Assembly: GCA_949128115.1 (NCBI GenBank)
Contig: OX421966.1
Span: 68,135,416 to 68,199,415, forward strand
Origin: Anaspis maculata
Taxonomy: Eukaryota; Arthropoda; Insecta; Coleoptera; Scraptiidae
DNA: 64,000 nucleotides
Direction: 5' to 3'
Positions 1-12,060 of the stretch are shown here, one piece after another. The notes below the pieces were generated by a model. That model did no database searches. It was not told the DNA's origin and was given only the letters and a program-made list of their open reading frames with translations. The position numbers and the translations under genes are program-made. Numbering within the stretch: position 1 is the first letter of the stretch; the number at the start of each line of letters is the position of its first letter.

Positions 1-567
1 CCTTCACACTTCCAGCTCCACACACATGGACACAAAGTGCGCATCTAAATTACTAATCTAAACGGCTCCAGTTTAGAGTTTATGGTATTGTCCCCACAAA
101 CACACACGCTAGAGGTTGGTGTAAGATAGCACTTGCATTGTACGTATCTAGAGTGTATTCGCAATTTTTTGTGAAAGCTCTGCAGTGCTAATCTGATATT
201 GGTCTGGAGATAACACACACACATATAGGTACAGTTCAGCCAGCGTGATGGTTTTTTGTAGCTCAAGGCCCGTTTTGGGGCCTCGGGGGCCGCGCCTAAT
301 AGTTTTAGAAGCTGGACAATGGCACAAGCTGCGGTGATCCTTATCGGGATCGATAATTTAACACCGCGGCCATTAGCATGCATGTTCATATGGTTTGTGG
401 TCTGTCTGCTAGGGGCGAAGATAAAACCCACTTGGTACAGGTAGCTATTGCGAAGAAGGCGTCGTTGGCTTGAAAAACCACCAAGTGCTTGCAAATCTGC
501 GAAAAAACTCGACGTTTCCTCAATTTCCATCAGTCTGCTCCAATCAAGCATATTATTGACCCAATTA
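1..567. other. Unassigned flank left of the first TIR composite
   Basis: I see no recognisable gene here. A minus-strand open frame covers 45-551, but its translation shows no domain I know and it crosses low-complexity CA-rich sequence near 210-235. It could be a chance frame. Confidence 0.3.
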
Positions 568-691
568 TACAGGGTGCGGCGCGGCAGGCTGACGGTTTTT
601 AAATCGCTACATCTTCTGCATGGAGGTAATGATCAAAAAAGAAATTGGGACCCTATAGATGCTGGTCTTAAGCGTGCTTCTTTTTCTTTTT

Positions 692-2016
692 GAAGGCTCG
701 AAAGGACCCCGCACATTCCTTGTGGGATTTGGCTCCCCGTGGGATTTGGCTCAAACTTTGATGTTTGTAGCCCTTGTTGAGGTGATCAAACTTTATCATT
801 GCGCAAATCCTCTAAACTCAACGGTTCACCCTCTAGAGGGGGTGGAATGCCGGTAGTCACAGAACCAATTTATTGCATTATGGGCCTCAATGAGCAAAAG
901 GTGGATCTATTTTGACGTCACGAGGTGGTTCTAGGGTTATACTTGCCATAACTTTGAGCTGGTCAAAATATCTCATAGACCCCTATTTTCAGAACCACCC
1001 CTAGCATTTCGAAAAATGACTGAAAATTCAAAGTTGAATAACGACAAAAATAAACTGGGAATTTTTTTAAATTTCTGACACGGTATGTTCAAAGTGATGC
1101 TGATTCATTATTTTTTGCTATTCAACCTCTGAGATCTGACGTTCACCCTACACTGAATTAATAACTTCTGGTCTCCCCTATTTGAAATCAATTGTTTCTT
1201 GATAAGTTAAAATAGGTTTCTACGACTGTAACATGTTATGTGTTGCAAAAAGTTGGTCCATATTGATCTCTAGTGTCTACCCCTTACCCCTATAGCCCCT
1301 ATACCCTAATAGTTTTTCCCAAATTGGCAGTGGAAGCATTCGTTGCACATTTTCTAGTTGAATGAGTTGAACTAATCATTTCTGGAAAAACTACCAGGGT
1401 ATAGGTGTTATAAGGTTGAGGGTGGGTGGACATAAGAAATAGATATGTATCATGTATCACCCTTTCCTAGATATGGTGCTGAAATAGTAGAAATTCATTT
1501 TAATTTAACAAGAAATAATTTATTTCCAGTAGCACAGAGCAGAAGTTTATAATTTATTGGAGGGTGAACGCCAGATTTTGGGGGTTGATACGCAAGCAAT
1601 ACTTGATCAACAACACTTTCAACATACCGTGTCAAGTATTAAAAAAAATTCCACGTTTATTTTGGTCGTTATTCAACTTCGAATTTCCAGTCATTTTTCG
1701 AAATGCTAGGGGTGGTTCTCAAAAGAGGGGTCTATGAAATCATTGACCAGTTCAAAGTTATGGCAATGATAACCCTAGAACCACCTCGTGGCGTCAAAAT
1801 AGATCCAACTCTTGCTCATTGAAGCCCATAATTGCAATAAATTAGTTCTGTGACTACCGGCATTCCACCCCCTCTAGAGGGTGAACCGTTGAGTTTAGAG
1901 GGTTTGCGCAATTATAAAGTTCGATTACCTCAACAAGGGCTACAACATATCAAAGTTTGAGCCAAACCCCACGGGGAGCCAAATCCCCTAAGGAATGTGC
2001 GGGGTCCTTTCTTCAC
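692..2016. repeat. Long foldback (palindromic) element, arms about 650 bp
   Basis: Sequence at 701-1160 recurs as its reverse complement at 1555-2010, including the block near 825-850 (GTTCACCCTCTAGAGGGGG) and its partner near 1867-1890. The match continues more weakly inward to a centre near 1355, where the cores around 1270-1320 and 1385-1435 also pair. No open frame is supported. This is the structure of a foldback or large hairpin MITE. Confidence 0.85.
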
Positions 2017-2274
2017 CTATCCAGAACTCAATTTTTGCGATGGCACCCTGCCCCCGCGATGCTTAATTGGTCATCGTCATCACCAAATGCTCATCTACCG
2101 TAGCAAAACCTCGTGCGGCAAAAAGCAGGTCGCCGGCAGCACAGCAGCTGTTGTGTAGATGAAACTCTAATCATATGAATAGTTTTGACCATTTTCCGTG
2201 AATTCCTGAATATCTAGAATTTGACAACAAAGAAAATTCCTGACTACAGGGTTTTCCTCCCAAAAATTAGAACC

Positions 2275-3507
2275 ATGACTGAACCAAAAAATGTTCAACA
2301 AGAAAAAACAAATACTGATACCAAAAATTCATACGCAAAGGCTGCACAAAAGACGTTATACCCGAAAAAATAACAAGGCAATATCTTGGATGTGGTGGAT
2401 AATCTTAAACTCAGTGACTATGTCATTGCTGTAGGAACCATAGTTAGTCCCAAAAATGTAATCTTTGCATCTAGGATATCTAAGAACAGAATTTGCATCT
2501 TTTTAGCAAACGCGAAGCTGGTTGAAGACATAGCTGATCACCACAAAGCGGTCACCATAGATGATAAGATTATTCCAATCCGTCGTTCAATTACCCCAGC
2601 GCAAAGACTAGTTCTGTCAAATGTATCACCTATCATACCAAGCGAAACACTTAACAGCATGTGGGTGCAAACTTGTATCTAATGTGTCCTTCCTACAAGC
2701 TGGCATGCTAAACAAAGACTATTCTCATCTTCTAAGCTTCAAGCGGCACGTCTTCATCCAGCCTGACGACGGCCTAAAAATCCCACCTTCTTTCGAAATA
2801 CAGTATGACATCACCAACTACAGAATATTCGTGGGTACAGGGGAACTGACGTGCTACTTATGTAAAGAAACTGGCCACAAAGCCGATTCCTGTCCAGATC
2901 AAGCAATCATGAACACCTCATGTGATGAGGACACTCTCGAGTCACAAACCCCAAAAACCAGCGAATCACAAAATCAAAAAAATCCCAACAAAAGGTCGGC
3001 ACCTTCTACCAACGCCAAATCATCAGTGGAGCACTCTCCACTAAGCTCCCTCGAAATCCTTGATGACTCTCAACCATTTGCGGTTCCAAAAGTCCCTGCA
3101 AAGCAAAAGGCACCTAAGATGATGAAAAATGGTTCATCAACCAAAAATCTGGCTCCATCCAAAAATATCATATCATGAAAAATCTGAGTAAAAGCGACTT
3201 GACAGAAAGCCTTCAACCTATGGAGGAACTCCTTGGACCGGTTAAGGAGATGATTGAAACAGGATCTCCTCCGCTGGTCCTGGGTTTCTCTGGATTGAAG
3301 GGGTTTCTGGATGAGTCTACAGGTGCACCAGATGTTTTGAGTGTAGCTAGAGACTACACCCAGGACATCCCTGAACTGTTGAATATGCTCCAAATTTTAT
3401 ATCCTCAACCTGAACATCGAATCATAAAATGCAAGTTCACAAGAATTCAAAACAAAATAAAAGAACAACTACACCAGAAAACAGAATTTGCTGAATCCGA
3501 CTCATAA
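2275..3507 (+). pseudogene. I-type retrotransposon ORF1 (gag-like, CCHC zinc knuckle)
   Basis: This region would encode the nucleic-acid-binding ORF1 protein. A start at 2275 opens a frame reading MTEPKN that meets a stop near 2370 and continues in the same frame from 2386. It then shifts at about 2621-2680 into a frame ending at 3178. That second frame has the knuckle CYLCKETGHKADSC (C-x2-C-x4-H-x4-C) near 2850-2890, followed by a Lys/Ser/Pro-rich tail. A third frame (3175-3507) is the likely C-terminus. The knuckle and position ahead of the endonuclease support the call; stops and shifts make it a pseudogene. Confidence 0.75.
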
Positions 3508-3567
3508 CTGTCACAAACGCCCTTCTGGATACGCAGACACATCGTTTCACAATCCCCCCAAATCACA

Positions 3568-5523
3568 ATGGCACTCATACTACAATGGAATATTAATGGC
3601 TACTTCTCACACATAGAAAAATTGAAAATTCTTACCGCTCAAGCAAAACCGATAGTAATGTGCCTTCAAGAAACTCATTCGAAAAAGGATCCTGTCGTCA
3701 AAGGCTATGCGAGCTACTCACGGCATAGAATTTGCGTGGTGGAGTCTTGTCTCTTGTAAGTGGAGATTACTTCTCCCACAAACTACAACTGAATACAAAT
3801 CTGGAAGCAGTGGCATTCACAATACAACTGAAGAAAAAAATTTCGGTTTGTAACATTTATATTCCTCCATATAGAGTCTTCAGTCATCAAGAACTGACAC
3901 ATTTGATAAATCAAGTTCCTCTCCCCTCTATTATTCAAGGCGACTTTAATAGTCACAATATAACATGGGGGTCACAGACCATCAACAATCGAGGCAGAAT
4001 TCTTGAGGAATGGATTGGATCCTCGAATACGATACTTTTGAATACTGGCAGCCCAACCAGGTTCGCCGCATTTTCTGGTAAGCTCAGCTGTCTTGACCTT
4101 TCGATGTGCCATCCAACCCTAGCACCATGCCTCACTTGGGAAACACTTTCTTTTACATATGGCGGTGACCACCATCCAATTGAAATATCTGGTAACCTCA
4201 CCAATTTGAATCAAACTCCAGTAAATTGTTCAAAATGGAACCTGGAAAGAGCTGAAATGGACCGACTTTTCTGCACAAATTGAAAACAGTCTGGCTGAGT
4301 TTCAGGGGGCTGATCCGATAGATATCTCGTTGAATGCGTTCACTGAAACGATCAAAACGGTTGCTCAAGCTGTAATAGGCAAATCTACTCCAAACAGCAA
4401 TCGTAGAACCATTCTAACGCGTTAGGTATGTTTCCATATAAAGAAAAAAAAGAGGTCAAATTTGGTTGAATAGGTCGGCTTCCAACCAGCTTTCAATTAG
4501 GTCAACCAGATTGAGGCAAGCAAACACGCTTTCAACTGGTCCAAGCGCCACAACACTCAAGAAAATCTTTTAGAGTTAAAAAAATTGAGAGCTAAAGCAC
4601 GGTACATCTTGGAAAAGAACAAAAAAGAGTCGTGGATCGGATACACATTCTCAATTACCTCCCAAACTCCGATCATCCGAGGTTTGGAATGAAATTCGCA
4701 AAATGAAAGGCAATTATCCAACCAACGCCATAAAACTCATCAAACACCAAAATGTGATGATAGACACTGACGACCTTACTGCTGATCATTTGGCAGACCA
4801 CTTTCATGATAATTCCAGTGATTCAAACTATGACGACACTCTCTTACAATTCAAACAGACAGTTATCCTTGACAATACCCAAGCTCTCCTCCAAAACCAA
4901 CCTGTAGAAAATGCTATAAATCTCCCTATCAGTGATGAGGAGCTTTTGAATGCACTTGACTCCTCCAAAAACTCAAGTCCTGGTCCTGATGATATCCCCT
5001 ACGCATTCTTGAGAAGCCTTCCTTCCAAAGGCCTTACAGTACTGCTGAGAATCTCTAACAAAGTGTGGATGTCACCTGGATTCCTATCAGCCTGGACAGA
5101 ATCCTTGATAATACCAATTCCCAAACCCGAAAAACCAAAGGAAGAACTTTCATCTTACCGACCCATCTCTCTCGTGTGTACGATGTGCAAACTAATGGAG
5201 AAAATCATAAATAATCGCCTTATGTGGTACCTTGAACACAACAAATTGCTTAACCCTTCACAAAAGGAATTCCGAAAACTTAGATCAACTACTGATAACA
5301 TAACAGCTCTTGAATTTGACATTCGTGAGTCTTTCGCAAATGGCAATAAGGTCATAGCAATATTCTTCGACTTAGAGAAAGCGTACTAAATGACATGGAA
5401 CCTCCCTATTTTACAGTTCTTCTTGAATCAAAATCTCACAGGCAACATCTACTCCTTTGTCAAATTTTTTTGCGCAATAGATCTTTCAAGGTAAGAACCA
5501 ATGGAAAAACGTCCAAATCGGAT
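3568..5523 (+). pseudogene. I-type ORF2, endonuclease and N-terminal reverse transcriptase
   Basis: The start at 3568 reads MALILQWNINGY, the usual opening of a retrotransposon endonuclease, followed by the CLQETH motif. A frameshift near 3740 leads to a second frame (to 4283) with GDFNSHNITWGS and GDHHPIEI, matching the catalytic GDFN and (S/G)DHxxI motifs. After a stop-rich linker (4283-4700), RT begins at 4703: SSPGPDDIPYAFL, then SYRPISLVCTMCKLMEKIIN, then a segment ending IFFDLEKAY, which carries the first catalytic Asp region (motif A). A stop at 5388 and the insertion at 5524 end it. Nicking and reverse transcription are the family roles; this copy is dead. Confidence 0.85.
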
Positions 5524-7281
5524 CTAGGATAAAGCGCCCCCAGCAAGACACCCTCGGAAAAAACGACCCCGGAATAAACACCCCCGGGAAAAAATGCCCC
5601 CGGGAAAGAACACCCCTAGGAAAAATCGCCCCCGGGAAAAAATGCCCCGGGAAGAGCACCCCCGGAAAAAACGCCCCCCTATGTTGTCTTCAACGTAATT
5701 CAAGCCCTATTCCCCATTGAACTTACCTTGACTTCCGGAGCAGCGTTGTGCCGTTAAGTCATGCCTGGAGCCCTATCGGGCCCTATTGTGTCTTCAAGTG
5801 TAGTTGGAGCTCTGTTGAGTCCCCCAATATGCTTTTTCCTCGGTATTTTCATGGCTCACGGACTAGGTACCAGTAAACCCCATTTTGCGAAATTCTGTGA
5901 TACAGACCTCCATCAGGCTCCCTTGTGTCTTCAATGAATTTTGAAGTTCTGTTGAGCCCCCTTGCATTTTTCTCAGTCTTTCAGAGCACTAGTAAGACCC
6001 TTGTGCATTTATGTTATATCAGGTCCCAAATTAGGCCTTCTCCTGGTGTCTTTAACTATAATTTGGAACCCTTATGAACCTCCTTTATGTGCTTAATGGC
6101 TTCCAGAATTCCGCTAAGCCCCCTTTTGCCATCTTGTGTTATACATGCACGATTTGCCCCCTTATCATTTTTTTTAAGCTTTCAGAATTCCAATAAGCCA
6201 TCTTGTGCGTTCTTGCATTGCTGGAAGCCCTAGTGTGAGTCCTTTGTGCCTTCATGTGATATACGGAGCTCTATTGGACCCCGTTGCGTCCACCAGTGTA
6301 GTTTGGAGCCCTAGTTGGCCCCCTTGTGTTTTTCTTCCAGCTATCAAAATTCCAGTACGTCCCTTTTGCCTTCTTGGGTTGTCCAGAGCTCCAGTAGGCA
6401 CCCTTGTTCCTTTAATGCATTTTGAAGCTCTGCTGAGCCCCCTTACATCCGTTTCCGGGGCAGTCATGAGCACCTTCTGCTTTGGTAATATTCGGAGTTC
6501 TATCGGACCTCCTTGGGTCCGTAAGTGTAGTTTGGAGCCCTAATTAGCCCCTTTATGTTCTTACTTGGAATGAGCCTCCTTATGTTTTTTCTTGGCTATC
6601 AAAATTCCAGGAAGCCCCCTGTTGCCTTATTGTGTGTGTGTCCATAACTTCATTGGGCCCCCTTGTTTTTTCAACGCCTCTTAACGCTCTGCTGGCCCCC
6701 CTTTTTTTCGACGTCTCTTGAAGCTCCGCTGGCCCCCCTTACATATTTTCGTGGCTTTCAGAGCAGTAGTAAGCAGCTTGTGTCTTCATGTGGTATTCAA
6801 AGCTCTATCGGGCCCACTTGTTTCTCAAGTAGGTGTAGTATGGAGCCGTAACTAGCCTGCTACTTAGACTATTATTGGTTTTCAGAGTAGCAGTAAGCCC
6901 CATTCGCCTTCATTTGTTATCTGAAGCTTCATAAAGCCCCCTTGGGTCTTCAATATCGTTTGTAGTCTTGCTGAGCCTCCTTGCTTTTTTCATGATTTTC
7001 GGAACTCTATCGGACCTCTTTGTATTTGATAATGTTTTTTTAGAGCCCTTTATTGAGCCCCATTGTGGTTTCATGTGTAATAAGCCCCCTTACGCTGCAA
7101 GGACTTAGTGGCTTCTTTGTTTTTTGTCGTTTCTCTTGCGACCTCTCTTACGACAAATTGCCCGCGACGAATTGTCTTAGCACCGTTTATTTCGGGGGCC
7201 TTTTTGTCATAGATGGTTTTTCTGGGGGCGATTTTTCCGGGGGCGTTTTTCCCGGGGGTGTTTTGCTGGGGGCGTTTCTCC
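5524..7281. mobile_element. 1.76 kb element with GC-rich terminal repeats, inserted in RT
   Basis: The left end (5530-5690) is a run of about 17 bp units of the form CGGGAAAAAACGCCCCC. The right end (7200-7281) carries the same units reverse-complemented, so the ends form an imperfect TIR. CGGAT occurs on both sides (5519-5523 and 7282-7286) and may be the target duplication. On the right the RT frame resumes with NLENGIPQG, showing where the host was cut. The interior (5690-7080) is a degenerate array of about 60 bp units containing GAGCCC and CCCCCTTGTG. No coding sequence is supported. Superfamily unknown. Confidence 0.75.
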
Positions 7282-8981
7282 CGGATACCGTCTAAATCTA
7301 TGAACTTGGAGAACGGCATTCCACAAGGTGTCATTGTGATGCCATCAGTGTGACATTGTTTCTTCAGTAGAACTATCCCAACAATGACTCCTTTGTTATG
7401 ACTCAATAATAAAATTCTTGTATTTGTCGAAAAGATTCGATTTCTTGGTTTGATATTCGATCAGAGGCTAAACTGGAAACATCACATACAACATCTGAAA
7501 CAGTCTTGCACCAAGATTTCACAAATGATGAGAATACTGGCCAATCATAAGTGGGGCTCAGATACAAACACTCTCCTTCGAATTTTCCACAGTCTGATTA
7601 GATCCAAACTTGACGACTACGGCGTCGACTACGATTTGATGACTACGGCGCAATTTCCTACTCAGCAACTAGGAAATCGTATTTGAAACCACTTAACTCC
7701 ATTCAAAATTCGGCCCTGCGAATGGCACTGGGAGCTTTTTGTTCCAGTCCAGTTACAAGTGTGCATGCTCTAGCTAAGTGCCTTTGGAACTAAGACGAAA
7801 TCACCTTTCTCTCTCTTACGCGGCAAATATTCGCTCCTCACCTGACAACCCTAACTATGAGAAAGTATTTTTCAAAAGATTCAGATTGTTGTATGGGAGC
7901 AACCAAAATGTCATCCCACCGCCACACGAGCGTATATATCGAATCGAGAATGCGATTGATCAAAAGATACCAGAAACGTTGTCTTGGAATTCATCATCTG
8001 TGCCTCCCTGGATAATCCAAACTCCAGACATCAACCTCCCGCTTACAAAATTCAATAAATTGGAAACTTGCCACTCTCTGATTAGAAGCTCATTTCGCGA
8101 AGCTATTGCAGAATACCCAGGACACGAGATGATATATACCGATGGATCGAGGAAACAGAATGGTGTAGCCTCGGCCGTTGTCACATCTGCTTCCAGGTTG
8201 GGTTTCCGACTCTCTAGTCTTTGTAGCATATTGACAGCTGAGTTGTTTGCCCTATATCAATGGGGCTATACATCCCTTCTTCACATCAACTCTTTCCCTG
8301 ATGAGAATTATATCATTTGCTTCGACTCACTGAGCTCTCTTCAAGCACTCAAACAAATTTTCCCACAAAACCCCTTGATCCAAAAAATAAGGGAACAATT
8401 TATTGGAAAAACCAACCAAATCGTATTTCTATACGTCACTTCGCATGTCGGTGTCGAGAGGAATGAGTCAGCTGATGGAAAAGCCCAGGAAACTACATCT
8501 TTGGATGCACTTCCTATCTTCAAGGTTCACTCACCTGGCGATGTGAAAAACCTACTGGAATCAAAAGTTCAAAACCTTTGGCAACAGGAGTGGAATCTGG
8601 ATCAATCGCTTCTTCGAGACGAGCGGCAAACTAACTTTACCAAAAAATCGTCGAGAACAGGTGGTAGTGAGTCGTCTGAGGTTGGGTCACACACGTTTGA
8701 CCCACGGATACCGTATTGCATCAACAAAGCGGCCAACATGTGACGTTTGTTTTGTCCCCATAACAGTCCGGCACATCCTATCAGATTGTCAAAAGTACAT
8801 TCCAGACCTTACGGAGTGTGCTGTGCATAGTGATGTCAAGATCGCCCCCAGAAACGACTACTCTAACTCCCTGGAGTTTCTCCGAAAAGCTGACCTATTT
8901 AACCAAATTGGACCTTTTTTCTTTCTTCATAATTATGCAAACATACCTAACGCGAACCGCCGCAACAGTACGACTGACTGA
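7282..8981 (+). pseudogene. I-type ORF2, C-terminal RT, RNase H and zinc motif
   Basis: After the insertion, the frame gives ENGIPQGV (an RT motif), then LGLIFDQRLNWKHHIQHLK (RT thumb) from about 7440. A longer frame from 7778 carries RNase H: YTDGS near 8135, LTAELFALY near 8235, CFDSLSSLQ near 8320 and SHVGVERNESAD near 8445, giving the D-E-D-D set. A final shifted frame (8661-8981) shows LRLGHTRLTHGY and CDVCFVPITVRHILSDC, the usual C-terminal finger. At least three frameshifts separate the pieces. Confidence 0.88.
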
Positions 8982-9182
8982 CTCTGTTCAGAGAACAATG
9001 TACAAAAAAGCATTGAAGTCAGTAGATAAAAACACTGAAACGACGCTAATAACTCTTAGCAGTTTATGCGTCTTAAAACACAAAAAAAAATTAAAATTAT
9101 AATAATAATTTTGAAATTCGGTGCCTCCATGCAGTAGTTATAGCGATTTAAAAACCGTCAGCTTGCCGCGCCGCACCCTGTA

Positions 9183-10213
9183 ATTCAAAATAAAACACTT
9201 TTACCATACCATCTAAACGTAGGTATAAATTGCTTGTTGAATAATTGATTTATTATTCTAATAATGATTCTAATCAACTTGAACTTGTATACGCTGCTCG
9301 TTTTCGTTTGTTAATGAATCATCATTATACCGAATCCGGGGCTCTTGATTTCACATCGAATTGAATTATTGCTCGCAATTTATCAATTGCCCTTAATTTT
9401 TCTATAATTACTGGGTGTCGCAAACTGGAGTGCTGCCAGATCTCTTGGCATTGCAGATCCACTCACGAACAGATGCTCGGGCATTCTTCCACTACGGATC
9501 TCGTCATTACTATCATTACGGGTGCGATGCGTATCGCATCCATGCACCTCTCCATTATCACGGAGCGTATAAGTGCCAATTGAATGGGCTAATGATCTGA
9601 ATTACGTGAATGGCCATCGATCAAATTCGTAACAGGCTATAGCATTCAAGTAAAACCGGCGACCATTAATCAACAGCTAGGACTATTGAGATGATTGCTG
9701 TCCTGCCAGTTTTTGCACTTTGTTCAAATTACTGATGCGTGTCCCGTGTGCTGATTTCCAGACTGCCTCTGATGCCCGGCTGGTTCTGTCGCTCGATGGG
9801 CCAAGCCTCCCTCTTTGGCCAGGACAATTTCTTGAACGTAGTGGCGCCAGAACAAAAACCGTCGCAAACTGTTCAGGACTGGCTTCAAGCGGTCCTAGAA
9901 ACGCTTACAGGATAACACTAGGACTTTGCTCATAGTCAGGAGGCTACTATTTCAAGTACATCCCTTACTCTTCTTGTAAAGTGGAGTCGCCTAAAGCCGC
10001 AAGGTGGTGAAAATAATACACAATTTTGAATGTCTCGTTGAGAACACAAGTCTTGTCGTGCTCCAGTAGTGTCTCATCAGTACAAAACAGTGTTGCAGGT
10101 TCGACTGTTTTTACTCGGTAGCGTACCTCTATCAACTTCCGTCACTGATTTAGAATGAAAGGAAACATTTCCCATTAGTACTGAGCTGCCTGCATAATCA
10201 AACGGAAGCAACT
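9183..10213. other. Unassigned interval
   Basis: AT-rich up to 9400 and more GC-balanced afterwards. Short open frames at 9415-9600 and 9720-9935 show no recognisable domain. I see no repeat partner elsewhere in the window. Confidence 0.3.
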
Positions 10214-11974
10214 TACTCAGCATAGCATGTCATGTTTCATAGATGCGATGATCTCAATCATGTCACAAAACAACATCACAATGAACGTTACTTCCACATC
10301 TATGTGATGTTCATCCGCGACGTTATACGATGTAATGTCTGAGAGATGTTTCGACATTAACTTAAATTTAACATCACACATGAGACATCTACCGGCCGTA
10401 ACATTGCTACTGCTTCCAACTTGCCGGAGTGTAACATCTTACTGACGGCAAAGAGACGTAGTCACTGAGAGATTTTGTAAATTTCGCGGGCTGTCATCGT
10501 TAAGCTCTGTGTGTCGGAAAATATTAAATAGATAGGTTTGCCCCCGATTCCATGTGTGTGATGCCAGAACAGCCTTTATGTCTTCATGTTTGGTTGGAGG
10601 CCCTGCGGAATCCTACTGGGCCTTCTTGCATTTTGTCGTAGCTTTCGCACCTTTGGTGAACCCTTGTGTCTGCTCTTGTGTTATTCAGAACCCCAAAATG
10701 GGCCATTTTCTATTTTATTGTGCGCTTTCGGATACTTTGATGACTCCCGTTCATGTCTTATTGTAACGTCCGGGGCCCCAACGGAGCCTCTTGTGTCTTG
10801 CTGTAACGTTTCGAGCCCCAGCGAGGCTCTTTGGGCTCGGTGTATCGTTTGGAGCCCCAACGAAATATCCCGAGAAATGTCCCTGAACATTAAGGCTAAA
10901 GGGGACGATAAAATAATATGTTTCTGAGACGCGAGATGGCGCGGAAACTAATAACATTCTCAAAATTAACTCAATGAACCAATTTTGAGAATTCAAACGT
11001 TATTATATTGAAATTATATAACTATTTGATGCTGTAGTTAAAAATTTTAATTTTTGTATTTTTTGAAAAAATTTTTTTGATTTTCCCAAATTTTCAGATT
11101 TTTTTTTTAATCTAAGGTGGTCAATTCATTCTCTGATAAATATTGAATATAAACCTTTTTTCAAAATTCAAAAATCATGGATAGTATCGACCGAAATCAA
11201 TTTTGAATATTTCCCTTTGAAGTTCACCGCGTGCCGCCCGCCGCCACCTGCAAGCGGTTCCCGTCCTGTGTCATCATACAATATTTATAGTCCGCGAGAA
11301 ATAAGAGCTCTGTCGTAATTGCAGAATTAATGCAATTAATTTCTCCAGTCCCGTAGAAAATCCCAACAGTGTAACAAGCAACTGGGCAATACCCAATCGG
11401 TTACTTTTCCAATTTTATTTAATAATAGCTTCGTCTTTCAATATAATTGGAATGTACTCCAGAAATAAATAAGTGAGATGAGTGAAAAACTACTATAAAG
11501 AAGAAAAAAGTACAGTAGGAGGCTTAATTTTGTTTTCTGTTTTATGCACAAAATGTTTATAACGAGAGATGGAAAACGCTATCCGTCAAGTTGGCCTGTG
11601 AATCAGAAAGTAACAGTTCCAGAGATGTATACTTTTCAAATGTTATAGGAAACTGCAGCTCACAAAATGACTAAAATTAATTTTTGTTGAAATCAAATTC
11701 TTGAAACATTCTAAAATCCAAAAAAAAGTTCACCCATATACCAACGGTGCACCCTGGTGCAAGTACAAGCATCTTATCTCAGCAGTCTGTCGCCCATTGG
11801 GAGCAGCCAATTTCAATATTTGATTCTAATGAAAGTTTAGAACAGGCATTGAACCCAGTATCTGGAAGCTATGGGAAGATACAGGTGGTCGATCCTAGCG
11901 TAATTATCTCATAGCAGCCTTACCGTTCAAGATTAAAAAAAAGATGGAATAGTGCTATTCTGTGAAAAATAACA

Positions 11975-12060
11975 TTCCATAAACGCTCTGTTACGTAAAA
12001 ATTCGTGTCAGCAATTGGTTGTTGCCTGGGTAATAACAACGTAACAGAGCCTTTATGGAA
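11975..12060. repeat. Short hairpin, 22 bp arms
   Basis: TTCCATAAACGCTCTGTTAC at 11975-11994 is complemented by the arm at 12039-12060 with about one mismatch. The loop of about 42 bp is TTG/GGT-rich. This may be a small hairpin MITE. It lies directly before the YqaJ-like fragment. Confidence 0.65.

Larger units (their letters stand above)
2030..9104 (+). mobile_element. I-clade non-LTR retrotransposon, defective, split by an insertion
   Basis: In order on the plus strand: ORF1 with a zinc knuckle, an apurinic-type endonuclease, reverse transcriptase, RNase H and a C-terminal cysteine/histidine motif. RNase H downstream of RT in a non-LTR element is a mark of the I group. The 3' end runs into TAATAATAATTTT at about 9095-9110, fitting the TAA-repeat tail of I elements. 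Frameshifts and stops occur throughout and a 1.76 kb element interrupts RT at 5524-7281. It cannot be autonomous. The 5' boundary is uncertain, probably just after the foldback ending near 2016. Confidence 0.85.
568..9182. mobile_element. TIR-bounded composite element (CAGGGTGCGGCG ends)
   Basis: The left end at 568-626 (starting TACAGGGTGCGGCGCGGCAG) is matched by its reverse complement at 9124-9182 over about 57 bp with few mismatches. Both ends abut TA dinucleotides, so a TA target duplication is possible but unproven. The interior carries no transposase. It is filled by a foldback (692-2016) and an I-type retrotransposon (about 2030-9104) that contains a further insertion. The parsimonious reading is a non-autonomous TIR element that served as landing site for later insertions. 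The TIR match is seen directly; the order of events is inferred. Confidence 0.75.

Noticed and set aside
7053..7406. Overlapping frames of 80 and 111 aa
   Set aside because: They run over the GC-rich terminal array of the inserted element and its junction with RT.
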